Assembly: GCF_000024425.1 (NCBI RefSeq)
Contig: NC_013946.1
Location: forward strand, 1,116,001 to 1,180,000
DNA length: 64,000 nt
DNA from: Meiothermus ruber DSM 1279
GTDB taxonomy: Bacteria; Deinococcota; Deinococci; Deinococcales; Thermaceae
Direction of reading: 5' to 3'
In this document: positions 24,457 to 34,500 of the stretch, piece after piece
How positions within the stretch are numbered: the first letter of the stretch is position 1
How the letters are laid out: each line of letters starts with the position of its first letter
Translations under genes and position numbers: made by a program
The notes under the pieces: generated by a model
The model's input: the letters and a program-made list of their open reading frames with translations, nothing else
The model's database searches: none
What the model was told of the DNA's origin: nothing

Positions 24457-25902
24457 CTACTGCCCCTGCCCCAGCGAGTACCCCGGCTTGCCGTCGAAGT
24501 TGTAAAGATGTTCGGTTTTGATGAAGTCCATGCCGGCAGCAGCAATTTTGCCTAGCAGTTCCACAATGTCGTGGTGGTTGGGGGTGCCCTGCTGGGCCAT
24601 GAACCGCCCGCGCCAGTGGTCGGTGCGGAAGGTTTCGGGAAAGCCCCCCGGCCATACCTTTACGCCCCGGTTGGTGATCAGGGTGAGCTTGAACTTCTCG
24701 GTGGAGAGGGGCTCGAGCAGCTTGGCCAGCTCCTCGGGTTTGGTGCCGCGCCAGTTGAAAAACACGTCAATCCCAACCAGTTCTTTTTTAGCCGGCTTGG
24801 GGTTGCGAACCATCAGCGGTACCATGGGTTGTTTGCTGGCCTCGCCAAACTTGGCCGGGCGCAGGCGCTCGGGTTGCTGGCCCAGCCGTTCAATCACGGC
24901 CTGGGCAAACTCAGCGGTGCCCACCTTTTTGACACTGACCCGTTCGTCGTAGATATCGGCGGTGTGGATGCCGTCCTCCAAGGTCTTGAGCCAGGCGTTT
25001 TTGATGCGGGCGGCGGCCTCAGGCTGCCCGATGTGCACCAGCATGAGGATCGCCCCCTGCAACAGGCCGGAGGGGTTGGCGATGCCCTTACCGGCGATAT
25101 CGGGTGCGCTCCCATGCACCGCCTCGAACATGGCGCAGTCGTCACCCACATTGGCGGAGCCGGCCAGCCCCACCGAGCCGGCCACCTCGGCGGCGATGTC
25201 CGAGAGGATGTCGCCGTATAGGTTGGGCGCCAGAATTACGTCGAAGCGCTCGGGCATCTCGGCCAGGCGGGCTGCGCCGATATCCACAATCATGTGCTCC
25301 TTTTGCAGCTCGGGGTACTCCTGCCCAATCTCGTCGAAGACCCGATGGAATAGCCCATCGGTGAGCTTCATGATGTTGTCCTTGGTGATGCAGGTGACCT
25401 TCTTGCGCCCATTGCGCCGGGCAAACTCGTAGGCATACCGCACGATGCGCTCGGTGCCGGGGCGGGAGATGAGCTTCAAGCACTGCACCACCTCGTCGGT
25501 CTGCTGGTGTTCGATGCCGGCGTAAAGGTCTTCCTCGTTTTCCCGCACAATCACCAGGTCGATGGATTTGTGCTTGGTGGTGACGAAAGGCTCGTAGCTC
25601 TGTACCGGGCGCACGTTGGCATATAGCCCCAGGGTTTTGCGCACCGTCACGTTGAGGCTCTTGTAGCCCCCGCCCTGGGGGGTGGTGATGGGAGCCTTTA
25701 AGAAGACCCTGGTGCGACGTAAGCTTTCCCAGGCCCTCTCCTCGATGCCGCTGGTGTGCCCACGCCGGTAGACGCTCTCGCCGATCTCGATAACCTCGGG
25801 CTCGAGCTGTGCCCCTCCGGCTTCTAGGATTTGCAGCGTGGCTTGCATGATCTCCGGGCCGATACCATCGCCATAAGCTACCGTAATGGGTGTTTTGCTC
25901 AT
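24457..25902 (-). CDS. icd: isocitrate dehydrogenase, Thermus type
   Basis: 481 residues. Oxidises isocitrate to 2-oxoglutarate in the TCA cycle. YGDGIGPEIM opens the protein, RENEEDLYAG and NLYGDILSDIAAEVAGSVGLAGSANVGD carry substrate and metal contacts, and a C-terminal extension of about 140 residues (from KPAKKELVGIDVFF) matches the long form known from Thermus thermophilus, which is about 15 residues longer. ATG 25902 follows GGAGAGAGC; an upstream in-frame ATG lacks support. A TGCGCC/GGCGCA hairpin sits directly before the ribosome site. Confidence 0.93.
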   Translation of the reverse strand: MSKTPITVAYGDGIGPEIMQATLQILEAGGAQLEPEVIEIGESVYRRGHTSGIEERAWESLRRTRVFLKAPITTPQGGGYKSLNVTVRKTLGLYANVRPVQSYEPFVTTKHKSIDLVIVRENEEDLYAGIEHQQTDEVVQCLKLISRPGTERIVRYAYEFARRNGRKKVTCITKDNIMKLTDGLFHRVFDEIGQEYPELQKEHMIVDIGAARLAEMPERFDVILAPNLYGDILSDIAAEVAGSVGLAGSANVGDDCAMFEAVHGSAPDIAGKGIANPSGLLQGAILMLVHIGQPEAAARIKNAWLKTLEDGIHTADIYDERVSVKKVGTAEFAQAVIERLGQQPERLRPAKFGEASKQPMVPLMVRNPKPAKKELVGIDVFFNWRGTKPEELAKLLEPLSTEKFKLTLITNRGVKVWPGGFPETFRTDHWRGRFMAQQGTPNHHDIVELLGKIAAAGMDFIKTEHLYNFDGKPGYSLGQGQ

Positions 25903-25912
25903 GCTCTCTCCT

Positions 25913-25928
25913 TGCGCCTTTTGGCGCA
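25913..25928 (-). promoter_or_regulatory. hairpin in the icd leader
   Basis: TGCGCC and GGCGCA flank a four-base loop. The stem ends about ten bases before the icd start and abuts the AAGGAGAG ribosome site, so it could influence translation or mRNA stability. No regulator is evident. Confidence 0.35.
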
Positions 25929-26053
25929 CGAAGAACAATCTAGGTCAAGGAAGTATGGGAAAAACAGGGTTGCGTCATGGTGGTTTTTTGCTAAACTGAC
26001 CAATACCCTGGGGAATAACAGCTTTTTTGCAGGCCGCGGTAAACTGAGCCAAC

Positions 26054-26560
26054 ATGGAGCTACCTCGTCATCCTTTGGTGGGCCTGATTATGGGCTCGAG
26101 GTCGGACTGGGAAACCATGCAGCACGCTGCACAGGTCTTAGAGCAGCTACAGGTGCCGCATGAGGTGCGGGTGGTCTCGGCCCATCGGACTCCGGACTTG
26201 CTTTTTGAATACGCCGAACAGGCCGAGGCGCGGGGCCTCGAGGTCATCATTGCCGGGGCCGGGGGCGCGGCGCACCTGCCGGGCATGACCGCGGCCAAGA
26301 CCCGCCTGCCGGTGCTGGGGGTTCCGGTGGAGTCCAGAATCCTCAAAGGGCTGGACTCGCTGCTGTCCATCGTGCAGATGCCGGCTGGGGTGCCGGTGGG
26401 TACCCTGGCGATTGGCCGCGCCGGCGCGATTAATGCGGCGCTGCTGGCGGTCAGCATCCTGGCCAATAAATATCCCCGCTGCAAAGAAGCCCTCGAGCGG
26501 TTCCGTAAGACCCAGATGGAGGCGGTGCTGGCCGAGCCGGATCCCCGCACCGCCCGATAA
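26054..26560 (+). CDS. purE: N5-carboxyaminoimidazole ribonucleotide mutase PurE
   Basis: 168 residues. It moves the carboxyl group of N5-CAIR to C4 in purine synthesis, working after PurK. The signature [12 protein letters not shown] starts the protein, with [21 protein letters not shown] and the late [21 protein letters not shown] (26040-26045) lies eight bases before the ATG, suggesting a leaderless message. Its usual partner purK is 3.9 kb downstream, separated by the GGDEF/EAL gene. Confidence 0.95.
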   Translation: MELPRHPLVGLIMGSRSDWETMQHAAQVLEQLQVPHEVRVVSAHRTPDLLFEYAEQAEARGLEVIIAGAGGAAHLPGMTAAKTRLPVLGVPVESRILKGLDSLLSIVQMPAGVPVGTLAIGRAGAINAALLAVSILANKYPRCKEALERFRKTQMEAVLAEPDPRTAR

Positions 26561-26619
26561 AGCTCTTAATAAAGCGAAATTAAAGAGAAATTTGGGCATA
26601 ATTTTTCAACCCAATGCAC

Positions 26620-26632
26620 TAGACTAAGCGAG
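26620..26632 (+). promoter_or_regulatory. leaderless -10 box of the GGDEF/EAL gene
   Basis: TAGACT (26620-26625) is followed by seven bases and the GTG start. The DNA upstream (26565-26610) is AT-rich and could act as an UP-like element. No good -35 hexamer is visible. Confidence 0.45.
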
Positions 26633-29600
26633 GTGAGCAAGAGCAAACGCCCCCTGGACTGGGCCTGGCCGGTGGTGGTGCTGCTGGCTGCGTCCCTGGT
26701 GGTGTGGGGTGCGGTGGCCCGCCTGTGGGGGGTGTCCTTGGCGGCCTTGTTGCTGCTGGTCTGGCTGTGCTGGCGGTGGGGCGTTTGGGCTGGCGAGCGT
26801 CGAACCGAAACTTGGTTCGAGAACCTGGAACTGCTGATGGTCAGGCTCGACCGCGAGGGCCGCATCGTCTTTTGTAACCGGTATTTGCTCGAGCTCACCG
26901 GCTGGAGCTGGCCGCAGGTGGCTGGCCGTAACTGGTTTGAACTGTTCGTGCCTGAGGAGGAAGGTCTTAGGGCGTTGTTTGAGCAACAAATGGCCCAGGA
27001 AACCATCATGCCCCAGCACAGGAACGCCATCCGGACGCGCAGCGGTGAGCTTCGGCAGGTGGTTTGGAGGAATGCCCTGGCACGCGATGCGCACGGGCGG
27101 GTGGTGGGCGCCACCTCCATTGGTCAGGACATTACGGCCATTGAACGGGCCGAAGAGGGGCGTTTGCGCAGCGAGAGGATACTTCACCAGATCGTCGAGA
27201 CCGTGCAAGATGTGGTGTTGCTGACCGATGCAGAGATGCGGATTCAGTACACCACCCCCTCGATGTACCCTGTGGGCGGCTGGAGGCCAGAGGAACTGGA
27301 AGGGCGTTCGGTGTTTACCCTGCTCGATCCCGAGCAGCAGCGCATCTTCCAACGAATGATCCGCGAAGCGACGCCCCAGAACCACACGAACCGGGCGCGC
27401 TTTTCCTACCAACGCCCCGACGGCCAGCGGCGGATTTTAGAGGCCTCCATCAACTTCCTGTTCTCAGCAAAGGGGGCGTTCCAGGGGGCTGTGGTGGGCA
27501 TCCGTGACGTTACCGAGCACTACCAGGCCGAGCAGGCCGTGCGGGAAAGCGAGCAGCGCCTGCGCGAGCTGGCCAATTCCATGCGCGATGTGGTCATGAT
27601 GCTGGATCCCAAAGGCCTGATTGAGTACGTCACCCCCTCGGTGCGGGCCGTGCTGGGCTACGACCCGCAGGAGCTGGTGGGCCGCAGCGCTTTCGATTTT
27701 TTTGAACCAGAAGACCACAGTTGGGTACTGGAGGCAGTACGGGCTGCGCGGGAGGGGAGACGGCCACTGCGGCTGGAGTACCAGCACCGCCACAAGGATG
27801 GCTCGAGGGTCTGGCTCGAGACCCAGCTTGATTTTGTTTACGACCTCGAGGGCAACCCTATCCGGATGGTGCTGGGGGCGCGGCAGATCCAGGATCGCCG
27901 CGAGGCCGAAGAGCAACTGCGCAAAAGCGAACAGATGCTCCGTCAGGTGACCGATGCCATGCAGGATATCGTGCTCCTGACCGACGAGAACGCCATCGTT
28001 CGCTACATTACCCCTTCGGTGCAAAAGGTGACAGGAATTCACCCCCAGGCGCTGGTGGGCCGCTCGGCTTACGAGCTGCTCGACGCCGAACAGTCCAGGC
28101 GCTTTAAGGAGCTTTCGGCGGCCGCCACACCCGAAAACCCTACCGCACAGTCGAGCTTTGTGTTTGTGTGCCCGGATGGCCGCGAGCTTTACATGGAGGC
28201 CTCCATCAAATTCCTGTTTGACGAGAAGGGCCTGGATCGGGGTGCGGTCACCGGGATTCGCGACCTGACCGAGCGATACCGAGCCGAGCAGGCCGTGCGC
28301 CAGAGCGAGCAGATGCTGCGGCAGATCACCGACGCCATGCAGGATGTGGTGGCCCTGACCGATCCGCGCGGCTACTTTCGCTACTTGACGCCTTCGGTTG
28401 AGCGCCTGCTGGGTTACCGCCCGGAGCAGATGCTGGGCCAACTGGCCTTCGATTATCTGGCCCCCGAAGACCGCGAGAAAGCCATGCGTTTGGCTGAACA
28501 GAGCCTGGCCGGCGCCGGTTCGTACCAGCTCGAGGGCCGCTATCGCCACGCAAAGGGGCACTACGTCTGGATCGACACCCTGGTTACCTACATCTACGAT
28601 GGGGAGGGAAGGCTTGTGGGCAGCGTGGTAAGCGGCCGGGATGTCACCGAGCGCCGCCAGGCTGAGGAGGCCTTGCGGGAACGGGAGTACCGCTTGCGCC
28701 AGATCACCAACTCCATTCGCGACGTGGTGGTGCTGCTGGATCCCCTGGCCAGGGTGCAGTACGTGACCCCTTCGGTTGAGCAGATTCTGGGATACCGCCC
28801 GGAAGAACTGGTGGGTAAGCCGATTTCCATGCTGGCCGGTAAGGCCCAATGGGCTGAGATCCGGCGGCGGGGCTTGCAGGCCATCCGGGAAAAACGGGTC
28901 TACTCCACCGAGTGCGGCTGTAAGCACAAAGATGGCCACGTGGTCTGGATCGAGAGCCTGGTTAACTTCGTATGGGATGACGCGGAGGCCTTACAGGGCA
29001 TTGTGGTGGGGATGCGCGATATCAGCGAGCGCAAGCAGCAGCAGGCCTATGTGGAGTACATGGCCTACCACGACGAGCTCACCAAGCTGCCCAACCGCCG
29101 GGCTTTGCGCCGGGCGGCCGAGGAACTGCTGTCCAGGGCAAGCCAGCGGGAGATACCGGTCAGCCTCCTGTACCTCGACCTCGATAACTTTAAAACGGTC
29201 AACGACACCCTGGGCCACGATGTGGGCGATGAACTCCTGGTAGAGGTATCGCAGGTGTTGAGCAAGCAACTGCGCGCGGAGGATATGCTGGCCCGGCTGG
29301 GCGGCGACGAGTTCGCCTGCATTCTGTTCAACACCGATACCGAGCAGGCCCGGCAGGTGGCTTCGCGCATGTCCAGGGCCATTCGCAGTGCGCTGGGTGC
29401 GGGCAACCCTGCCCACAAGCTGCCCAGCCTGGGGGTGAGCGTGGGCATCGCCAGTTTTCCCAAGGATGGCCGCACTTTTGTTGAGCTGCTCAAGGTGGCC
29501 GATATCGCCATGTACCAGGCCAAGGGCTCGGGCAGCCGGGTGGTCGTGTATGATCCGGCCAAAAGCCCCTATACCGAAGAACGGCTCCAGTTTGAGGCGG

Positions 29601-30064
29601 CCATGCGCAAAGCCGTCCAGGAACAGCAGCTCCAACTGCTGTACCAGCCCATCTGGCATCTGCGGGAGCGGCGCATAGAGGAAGCCGAGGCGCTTTTGTG
29701 CTGGCCTTACCAGGGAACAATACTGCGGGCATCGGAGTTTGTGCCCCTGGCCGAAGAGGTGCATCTCGTTGAACAGATGGACTGGCTGGCCTTGCAAAAA
29801 GGGCTCATGCAGCTCAAGCTCTGGCATGAGAGGGGCTATTTGTACCGCCTTTCCATCAACCTCTCGACCCAGTCGTTGGTGCAGCCCGAGGTGATGCGGG
29901 AACTGCTGGCCTTGCTGAAAGATGCAGCGCTGGATCCCCAGTGGCTGACCCTCGAGGTCACCGAGAGCGTCTTGTTGCGTGAGCCCGAGCAGGCTCGAGC
30001 GGCCCTCGAGGGTTTCAAGGCCCTGGGGGTTCAGATTGCCATCGACGACTTTGGCAGCGGTTAA
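26633..30064 (+). CDS. membrane-anchored multi-PAS diguanylate cyclase with EAL domain truncated by an in-frame stop
   Basis: 1143 residues from GTG 26633. Two hydrophobic helices (about 9-52) are followed by one PAS domain (about 60-175), five tandem PAS domains starting at residues 184, 310, 436, 562 and 688, a GGDEF domain with intact GGDEF at 890-894, and an EAL domain with E1019-A-L, SINLS and LEVTES present. Translation stops right after IAIDDFGSG, where the family motif DDFGTGY continues with an aromatic residue. The same frame continues past the TAA. Predicted outcome: an intact cyclase half (c-di-GMP synthesis) and a phosphodiesterase half missing its last 100 or so residues. Confidence 0.85.
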   Translation: MSKSKRPLDWAWPVVVLLAASLVVWGAVARLWGVSLAALLLLVWLCWRWGVWAGERRTETWFENLELLMVRLDREGRIVFCNRYLLELTGWSWPQVAGRNWFELFVPEEEGLRALFEQQMAQETIMPQHRNAIRTRSGELRQVVWRNALARDAHGRVVGATSIGQDITAIERAEEGRLRSERILHQIVETVQDVVLLTDAEMRIQYTTPSMYPVGGWRPEELEGRSVFTLLDPEQQRIFQRMIREATPQNHTNRARFSYQRPDGQRRILEASINFLFSAKGAFQGAVVGIRDVTEHYQAEQAVRESEQRLRELANSMRDVVMMLDPKGLIEYVTPSVRAVLGYDPQELVGRSAFDFFEPEDHSWVLEAVRAAREGRRPLRLEYQHRHKDGSRVWLETQLDFVYDLEGNPIRMVLGARQIQDRREAEEQLRKSEQMLRQVTDAMQDIVLLTDENAIVRYITPSVQKVTGIHPQALVGRSAYELLDAEQSRRFKELSAAATPENPTAQSSFVFVCPDGRELYMEASIKFLFDEKGLDRGAVTGIRDLTERYRAEQAVRQSEQMLRQITDAMQDVVALTDPRGYFRYLTPSVERLLGYRPEQMLGQLAFDYLAPEDREKAMRLAEQSLAGAGSYQLEGRYRHAKGHYVWIDTLVTYIYDGEGRLVGSVVSGRDVTERRQAEEALREREYRLRQITNSIRDVVVLLDPLARVQYVTPSVEQILGYRPEELVGKPISMLAGKAQWAEIRRRGLQAIREKRVYSTECGCKHKDGHVVWIESLVNFVWDDAEALQGIVVGMRDISERKQQQAYVEYMAYHDELTKLPNRRALRRAAEELLSRASQREIPVSLLYLDLDNFKTVNDTLGHDVGDELLVEVSQVLSKQLRAEDMLARLGGDEFACILFNTDTEQARQVASRMSRAIRSALGAGNPAHKLPSLGVSVGIASFPKDGRTFVELLKVADIAMYQAKGSGSRVVVYDPAKSPYTEERLQFEAAMRKAVQEQQLQLLYQPIWHLRERRIEEAEALLCWPYQGTILRASEFVPLAEEVHLVEQMDWLALQKGLMQLKLWHERGYLYRLSINLSTQSLVQPEVMRELLALLKDAALDPQWLTLEVTESVLLREPEQARAALEGFKALGVQIAIDDFGSG
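27182..29071 (+). repeat. five tandem PAS repeats with an exact 378-bp period
   Basis: The equivalent codons for the first residue of the L-x-x-[IVL]-x-x-[SAT] start motif are at 27182, 27560, 27938, 28316 and 28694, each 378 bp (126 codons) apart. Repeats 1 and 3 resemble each other (EASI, GAV, GIRD, AEQAVR), as do repeats 2, 4 and 5 (RYVTPSV or similar, GYxPEE, WIE/WLE). This points to duplication of a two-PAS unit without later indels. Confidence 0.85.
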
Positions 30065-30373
30065 GCCTCGCTGGGCTACCTGCGCCAACTACCCCTCGAC
30101 CGCCTCAAAATAGACCGTAGCTTTATCAGCTACCTGGGCACCAGCGTGCGCGACGAGAAGCTGATTCGCGCGGCCATTGACCTGGCCCACAGCCTCGAGG
30201 TCGAGGTGGTGGCCGAGGGGGTTGAGACCCAGGAGCAGCTCGAGTGGTTGTGCAAAAACGACTGCGACCTGGTACAGGGTTATCTGGTGGGCCAGCCGGT
30301 GCCGGCCGCCGACTGGCCGCCGTCGCAACCCCTCGATCACCCGCTGCTTTCCCTGCCGAGGCTGGAAGGCTAG
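30065..30373 (+). pseudogene. in-frame 3' remnant of the EAL domain
   Basis: After the TAA at 30062-30064 the same frame continues for 102 codons as ASLGYLRQLPLDRLKIDRSF, then VAEGVETQEQLEWL and QGYLVGQPVPA, ending at TAG 30371-30373. These are the catalytic K, E and Q motifs of an EAL phosphodiesterase, well conserved. An internal ATG-like start at GTG 30146 would give only 75 residues. The conservation of sense after the stop suggests a very recent mutation, a sequencing error or readthrough. Confidence 0.85.
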
Positions 30374-30394
30374 GCCCGACTAGAAAGCAACGGG

Positions 30395-30423
30395 TTGGCC
30401 CTTTCTCCAACCTAAAGTAGGCT
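30395..30423 (+). promoter_or_regulatory. purK promoter, leaderless
   Basis: TTGGCC (30395-30400), a 17-bp spacer and TAGGCT (30418-30423) are followed by six bases and the GTG start of purK. The promoter lies in the gap after the EAL remnant, so purK does not depend on read-through from purE. Confidence 0.65.
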
Positions 30424-30429
30424 ATAGGC

Positions 30430-31530
30430 GTGCAGATAGGGGTTCTGGGTGGTGGACAACTCGGGCGCATGCTGGCCCTGGCGGGGTATCCATTGGGGCT
30501 GCGCTTCAAGTTTTTTGACACGACGGCGGAGGCCCCGGCGGGCCAACTGGCCGAGCTGGTGGTGGGCGACTATGCCGACGAAGGGGCGCTGGCCCGGTTT
30601 GCCGAGGGGCTCTCGCTTCTGACCTACGAGTTCGAGAACGTACCGGTGGCGGCGGCGGCCCGGCTGGCCCAGCACCGGCCGGTGTACCCCCCGCCCGGGG
30701 CGCTGGAGGTGGCCCAGGATCGGGTGGCTGAGAAGACCTTTTTTCAGGAACTGGGCATCCCCACGCCTTTGTTTTACCCGGTGCAGACGCGCAACGACTT
30801 GCTGGACGGCCTCGAGCGCACCGGATGGCCGGCCCTGCTCAAAACCCGGCGGCTGGGCTACGACGGCAAGGGCCAGCGGCTCCTGCGCTCACCCGCCGAC
30901 CTCGAGGCGGCCTGGCAGGAGCTGGGTGGGCAGCCCTTGATTCTGGAGGCCTTCGTGCCCTTCGAGCGCGAGCTTTCCATCTTGGCGGTGCGCGGTAGAG
31001 GCGGCCAGGTGGCCTTCTACCCGCTGGTGGAGAACCACCACGCTGGGGGTATCCTGCGCAAAAGCCGGGCCCCCGCCCCGGCCACCCCGGCCCGCTTGCA
31101 GCACGAGGCCGAGCGTATCGCCACACGGGTGATGGAGGCGCTGGACTACGTGGGGGTGCTGGCCATCGAGTTATTCGAGGTGGAGGGCACCCTCTGGGCC
31201 AACGAGATGGCCCCGCGGGTGCACAACTCCGGCCACTGGACCCTCGAGGGGGCCGAGACCAGCCAGTTTGAAAACCACCTGCGGGCCATTCTGGGCCTGC
31301 CGCTGGGCTCCACCGCCCCCCGCGGCCAGGCGGCCATGCTGAACCTGATTGGCCTGAAGCCCGACTTTGCGCGGGTGCTGGCAATTCCGGGGGCCCACCT
31401 GCACTGGTACGGCAAAGAGGTGCGCCCCGGGCGCAAGGTGGGGCACATCACCCTGCGGGCCGATACCCCCGAGGCGCTCGAGGCCCACCTGGGCCGGCTC
31501 GAGGCGCTGCTGGCGGAAACTAAAGATTGA
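30430..31530 (+). CDS. purK: N5-carboxyaminoimidazole ribonucleotide synthase PurK
   Basis: 366 residues, ATP-grasp enzyme that carboxylates AIR with bicarbonate and ATP. The N-terminus IGVLGGGQLGRMLALAGYPLG is diagnostic; TYEFENVP, KTRRLGYDGKGQ and NEMAPRVHNSGHWT are the other conserved blocks. The start is GTG 30430. The 3' end overlaps the metH 3' end on the opposite strand by 11 bp (31520-31530). Need for bicarbonate gives a loose functional link to sbtAB elsewhere in the window. Confidence 0.95.
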   Translation: MQIGVLGGGQLGRMLALAGYPLGLRFKFFDTTAEAPAGQLAELVVGDYADEGALARFAEGLSLLTYEFENVPVAAAARLAQHRPVYPPPGALEVAQDRVAEKTFFQELGIPTPLFYPVQTRNDLLDGLERTGWPALLKTRRLGYDGKGQRLLRSPADLEAAWQELGGQPLILEAFVPFERELSILAVRGRGGQVAFYPLVENHHAGGILRKSRAPAPATPARLQHEAERIATRVMEALDYVGVLAIELFEVEGTLWANEMAPRVHNSGHWTLEGAETSQFENHLRAILGLPLGSTAPRGQAAMLNLIGLKPDFARVLAIPGAHLHWYGKEVRPGRKVGHITLRADTPEALEAHLGRLEALLAETKD

Positions 31531-34500
31531 AATACTTGGCCGCCGGGTGGTGCACCACAATGGCGCTGGTGGACTGCTCGGGGTGAAGCTGGTACTCCTC
31601 GCTCAGCTCCACCCCAATCTCCTGCCACTGCAAAAGCTCTTGCAGATACTTCTGGTCTTCCAGGCGGGGGCAGGCCGGGTAGCCGAAGCTGTAGCGGCTG
31701 CCCTGGTAGCCCTGGCGGAAGAGTTCTTCTAAGCTGGTGGCGTCGTCCTGGGCGATGTCGAGCTGCTGGCGGATGCGCTTGTGCCAGTACTCGGCCAGGG
31801 CTTCGGCCATCTCCACCGAGAAGCCGTGCAGATAGAGGTAGTCCTGGTAAGCATCGGACTGGAATAGCTCCTGGGCCACCTGCGAGACCTTGCGGCCCAT
31901 GGTGACCACCTGGGCGGCCAGCACGTCGCGCGCCCCGTTGGCCCAGGCCGCCGGCGGGAACCAGCCCTGCTCGTCCCCGATGGGAGGGGCATGGCGGGGG
32001 CGGAAGAAGTCGGCGATGCACAGATGGCGCGAGCCGGCCCCCATCTGGCGGGGGAAGTTGAAACGAAACAGCTCGGCCCCCGAGTCGGGGTCGAAGACGA
32101 TCAGCTCGTTTTTGTCCGAGGCCACCGGCCAGTAGCCGTAGACCACTGCGGGCTCGAGCCACCCCTCGGCCATGGCCTGCAAGACCATCTCCTCGAACAT
32201 GGGCTCGGCCAGCCGCTCGAGGTAGGCCTCGTACTCGGGCTGGCTCATCTCGCCCTTGCGGAAGCCCCACTGCCCGCGGAAGAGGGCGTTTTTGTTGACG
32301 TAGCGGGAGATGACCCCAATCTCCAGTTCGCTCTTGTCCACCACCCGGCGGCCCCAGAAGGGCGGCCTGGGGATGCGGGGGGCGGGGGGGGTGTTGGAAG
32401 GGATGTACTCTGAACCGGCCATCAGCTTCTCCTGCAAGATTTCATAGGCGGTTTTGTATTTGTGGCCGCTCACCTCGCGGCTGGTAAGGCGGGGCGGGGC
32501 ATGCCCGGTCAGCTCTTCCATGAGCTGCAGGCCATCGAAGGCATCGGAAGCATAATAAACCTGGCCGGTGGTGTATACCCGGCGCAGGTCGTTTTCCACG
32601 TAGTGCCGGTTGAGCGCGGCCCCACCCAGCACCACCGGCAGGCTGATGCCTCGAGCCGCCATGTACTCGAGGTTCTCCTTCATCACCACGGTGCTTTTGA
32701 CCAGGAGCCCGCTCATCCCCACCACGTCGGGCCGGTGCTCCTCCACCGCGGCCAGAATCTCCTCAATGGGCTTTTTGATGCCCAGGTTAATCACCTTGTA
32801 GCCGTTGTTGGAGAGGATGATGTCCACCAGGTTCTTGCCGATGTCGTGCACGTCCCCCTTGACCGTGGCGATCACCATGGTGCCCTTGTGAACGCCCTCG
32901 AGCTTTTCCATGCGGGGCTCGAGGTAGCGCACCGCAGCCTTCATGGTCTCGGCGGCCTGCAGCACGAAGGGCAGTTGCATCTTGCCCGCACCGAACAGAT
33001 CGCCCACCACCTTCATGCCTTCCAGCAGAATCTGGTTGATGATCTCCACCGGGCTGTACTTTCCCAGGGCCTGTTCCAGGTCGGCCTCGAGGCCCACCTT
33101 GCGCCCCTCGATGATGCGCTTCTTGAGGCGCTCCTCGAGCTCGAGGCCGGCCAGCGGGTCGCGGGCTTGGGCCTTGTCCACCTTGTTTTTGGCGAAGTAG
33201 TCGACGTAAGCAAAAAGCGGGTCGTGGATCACCTCGCCGGCGGGCCCAAACTGCCGCCGGTCGTAGATCAGGTCCAGGGCCAGCTGGTACTGCTCCTGGG
33301 GAATCTGGTTGATGGGCAGAATTTTCCCGGCGTTCAGGATGGCCGCGGTCAGGCCGGCCCGGATGCACTCATCCAGAAACACCGAGTTCAAGACCACCCG
33401 GGCCTGCGGTGAGAGCCCGAACGATACGTTGGAGATGCCCAGAATAAAGCCCACCTCGGGAAGCTGCTGGCGGAGCTGGCGGATGCCCTCGATGGTCCAG
33501 AGGGCCAGCTTGCGGGTATCCTCGTCGCCCTGGGTGATGGGGAAGGTGAGCAGGTCGAACAGAATGGACTCACCCGCGATGCCGTGCACCTGGGTCAGCC
33601 GCTCGTAGATGCGCAGGGCGATCTCCACCTTGCGCTCCACGGTTTTGGCCATGCCGGCTTCCTTGTCCTCGTCAATGGTCAGGGCCACCAGGGCCGCGCC
33701 GTGCCGCTTGGCTAAGGCCGCCACCCGGTCGAACTTCTCCAGGCCGTCCTCCAGGTTGATGGAGTTCAGAATGGCCCGCCCCCCCAGGTGCTTGAGGGCC
33801 TCCTCCATCACCTCGGGCTGGGTGGTGTCCACCATGATGGGGATCGGCACGCTGGTGGCAAAGCGCTTGAGCACCTCGCGCATGTCGCGCACCTCGTCGC
33901 GCCCGGTCCAGGCCACCGAGACGTCCAGCACGTGGGCCCCTTCGGCCACCTGTTCGTTGGCCAGCGCCTCCATGCCGTCGAAGTCGCCCGCAAACAACAG
34001 CTCGCGGAACTTCTTGCTGCCCGTGGCGTTGGTGCGCTCCCCCACGATCAGAATGCCGGTGTCCTGCCGCAGCGGCACGCTCTGGTAGAGGCTGGCCACC
34101 TGGCCCAAGGGGGAAGGGGTCTGCGCTTGCTGGCTGCTGCGCAGCGGGGGGGTGTGGCAACCCCCCAGCGCTTCGACCAGGGCCCGGATGTGCTCCGGCC
34201 CGGTGCCGCAACACCCCCCCACCACGTTCAGCCCGTACTCCCGCACGAACTTGAGCTGCCAGCGGGCCAGCTCGGCGGGGGTCAGGTCGAAGACGGCCCG
34301 GCCCCCTTCGTTGCGGGGCAGCCCGGCGTTGGGCAGGCAGGCCACCCAGCGGGTGCTGTGCTGGCAGAAATGGCGGATGTGGCTGTCCATCAGGTCGGGG
34401 CCCACCGCGCAGTTAATGCCCACCACGTCCACCGGCAGGCTTTCCAGCACGGTCAGGGCCGCCCCGTCGTCGCTGCCGACCAGCAGGGTGCCGGTGGCCT

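Noticed and set aside
27182-29071. Regular DNA repeats considered as a CRISPR or satellite array
   Set aside because: The period is 378 bp, the sequence is coding, and the repeats are diverged PAS domains rather than identical short units.
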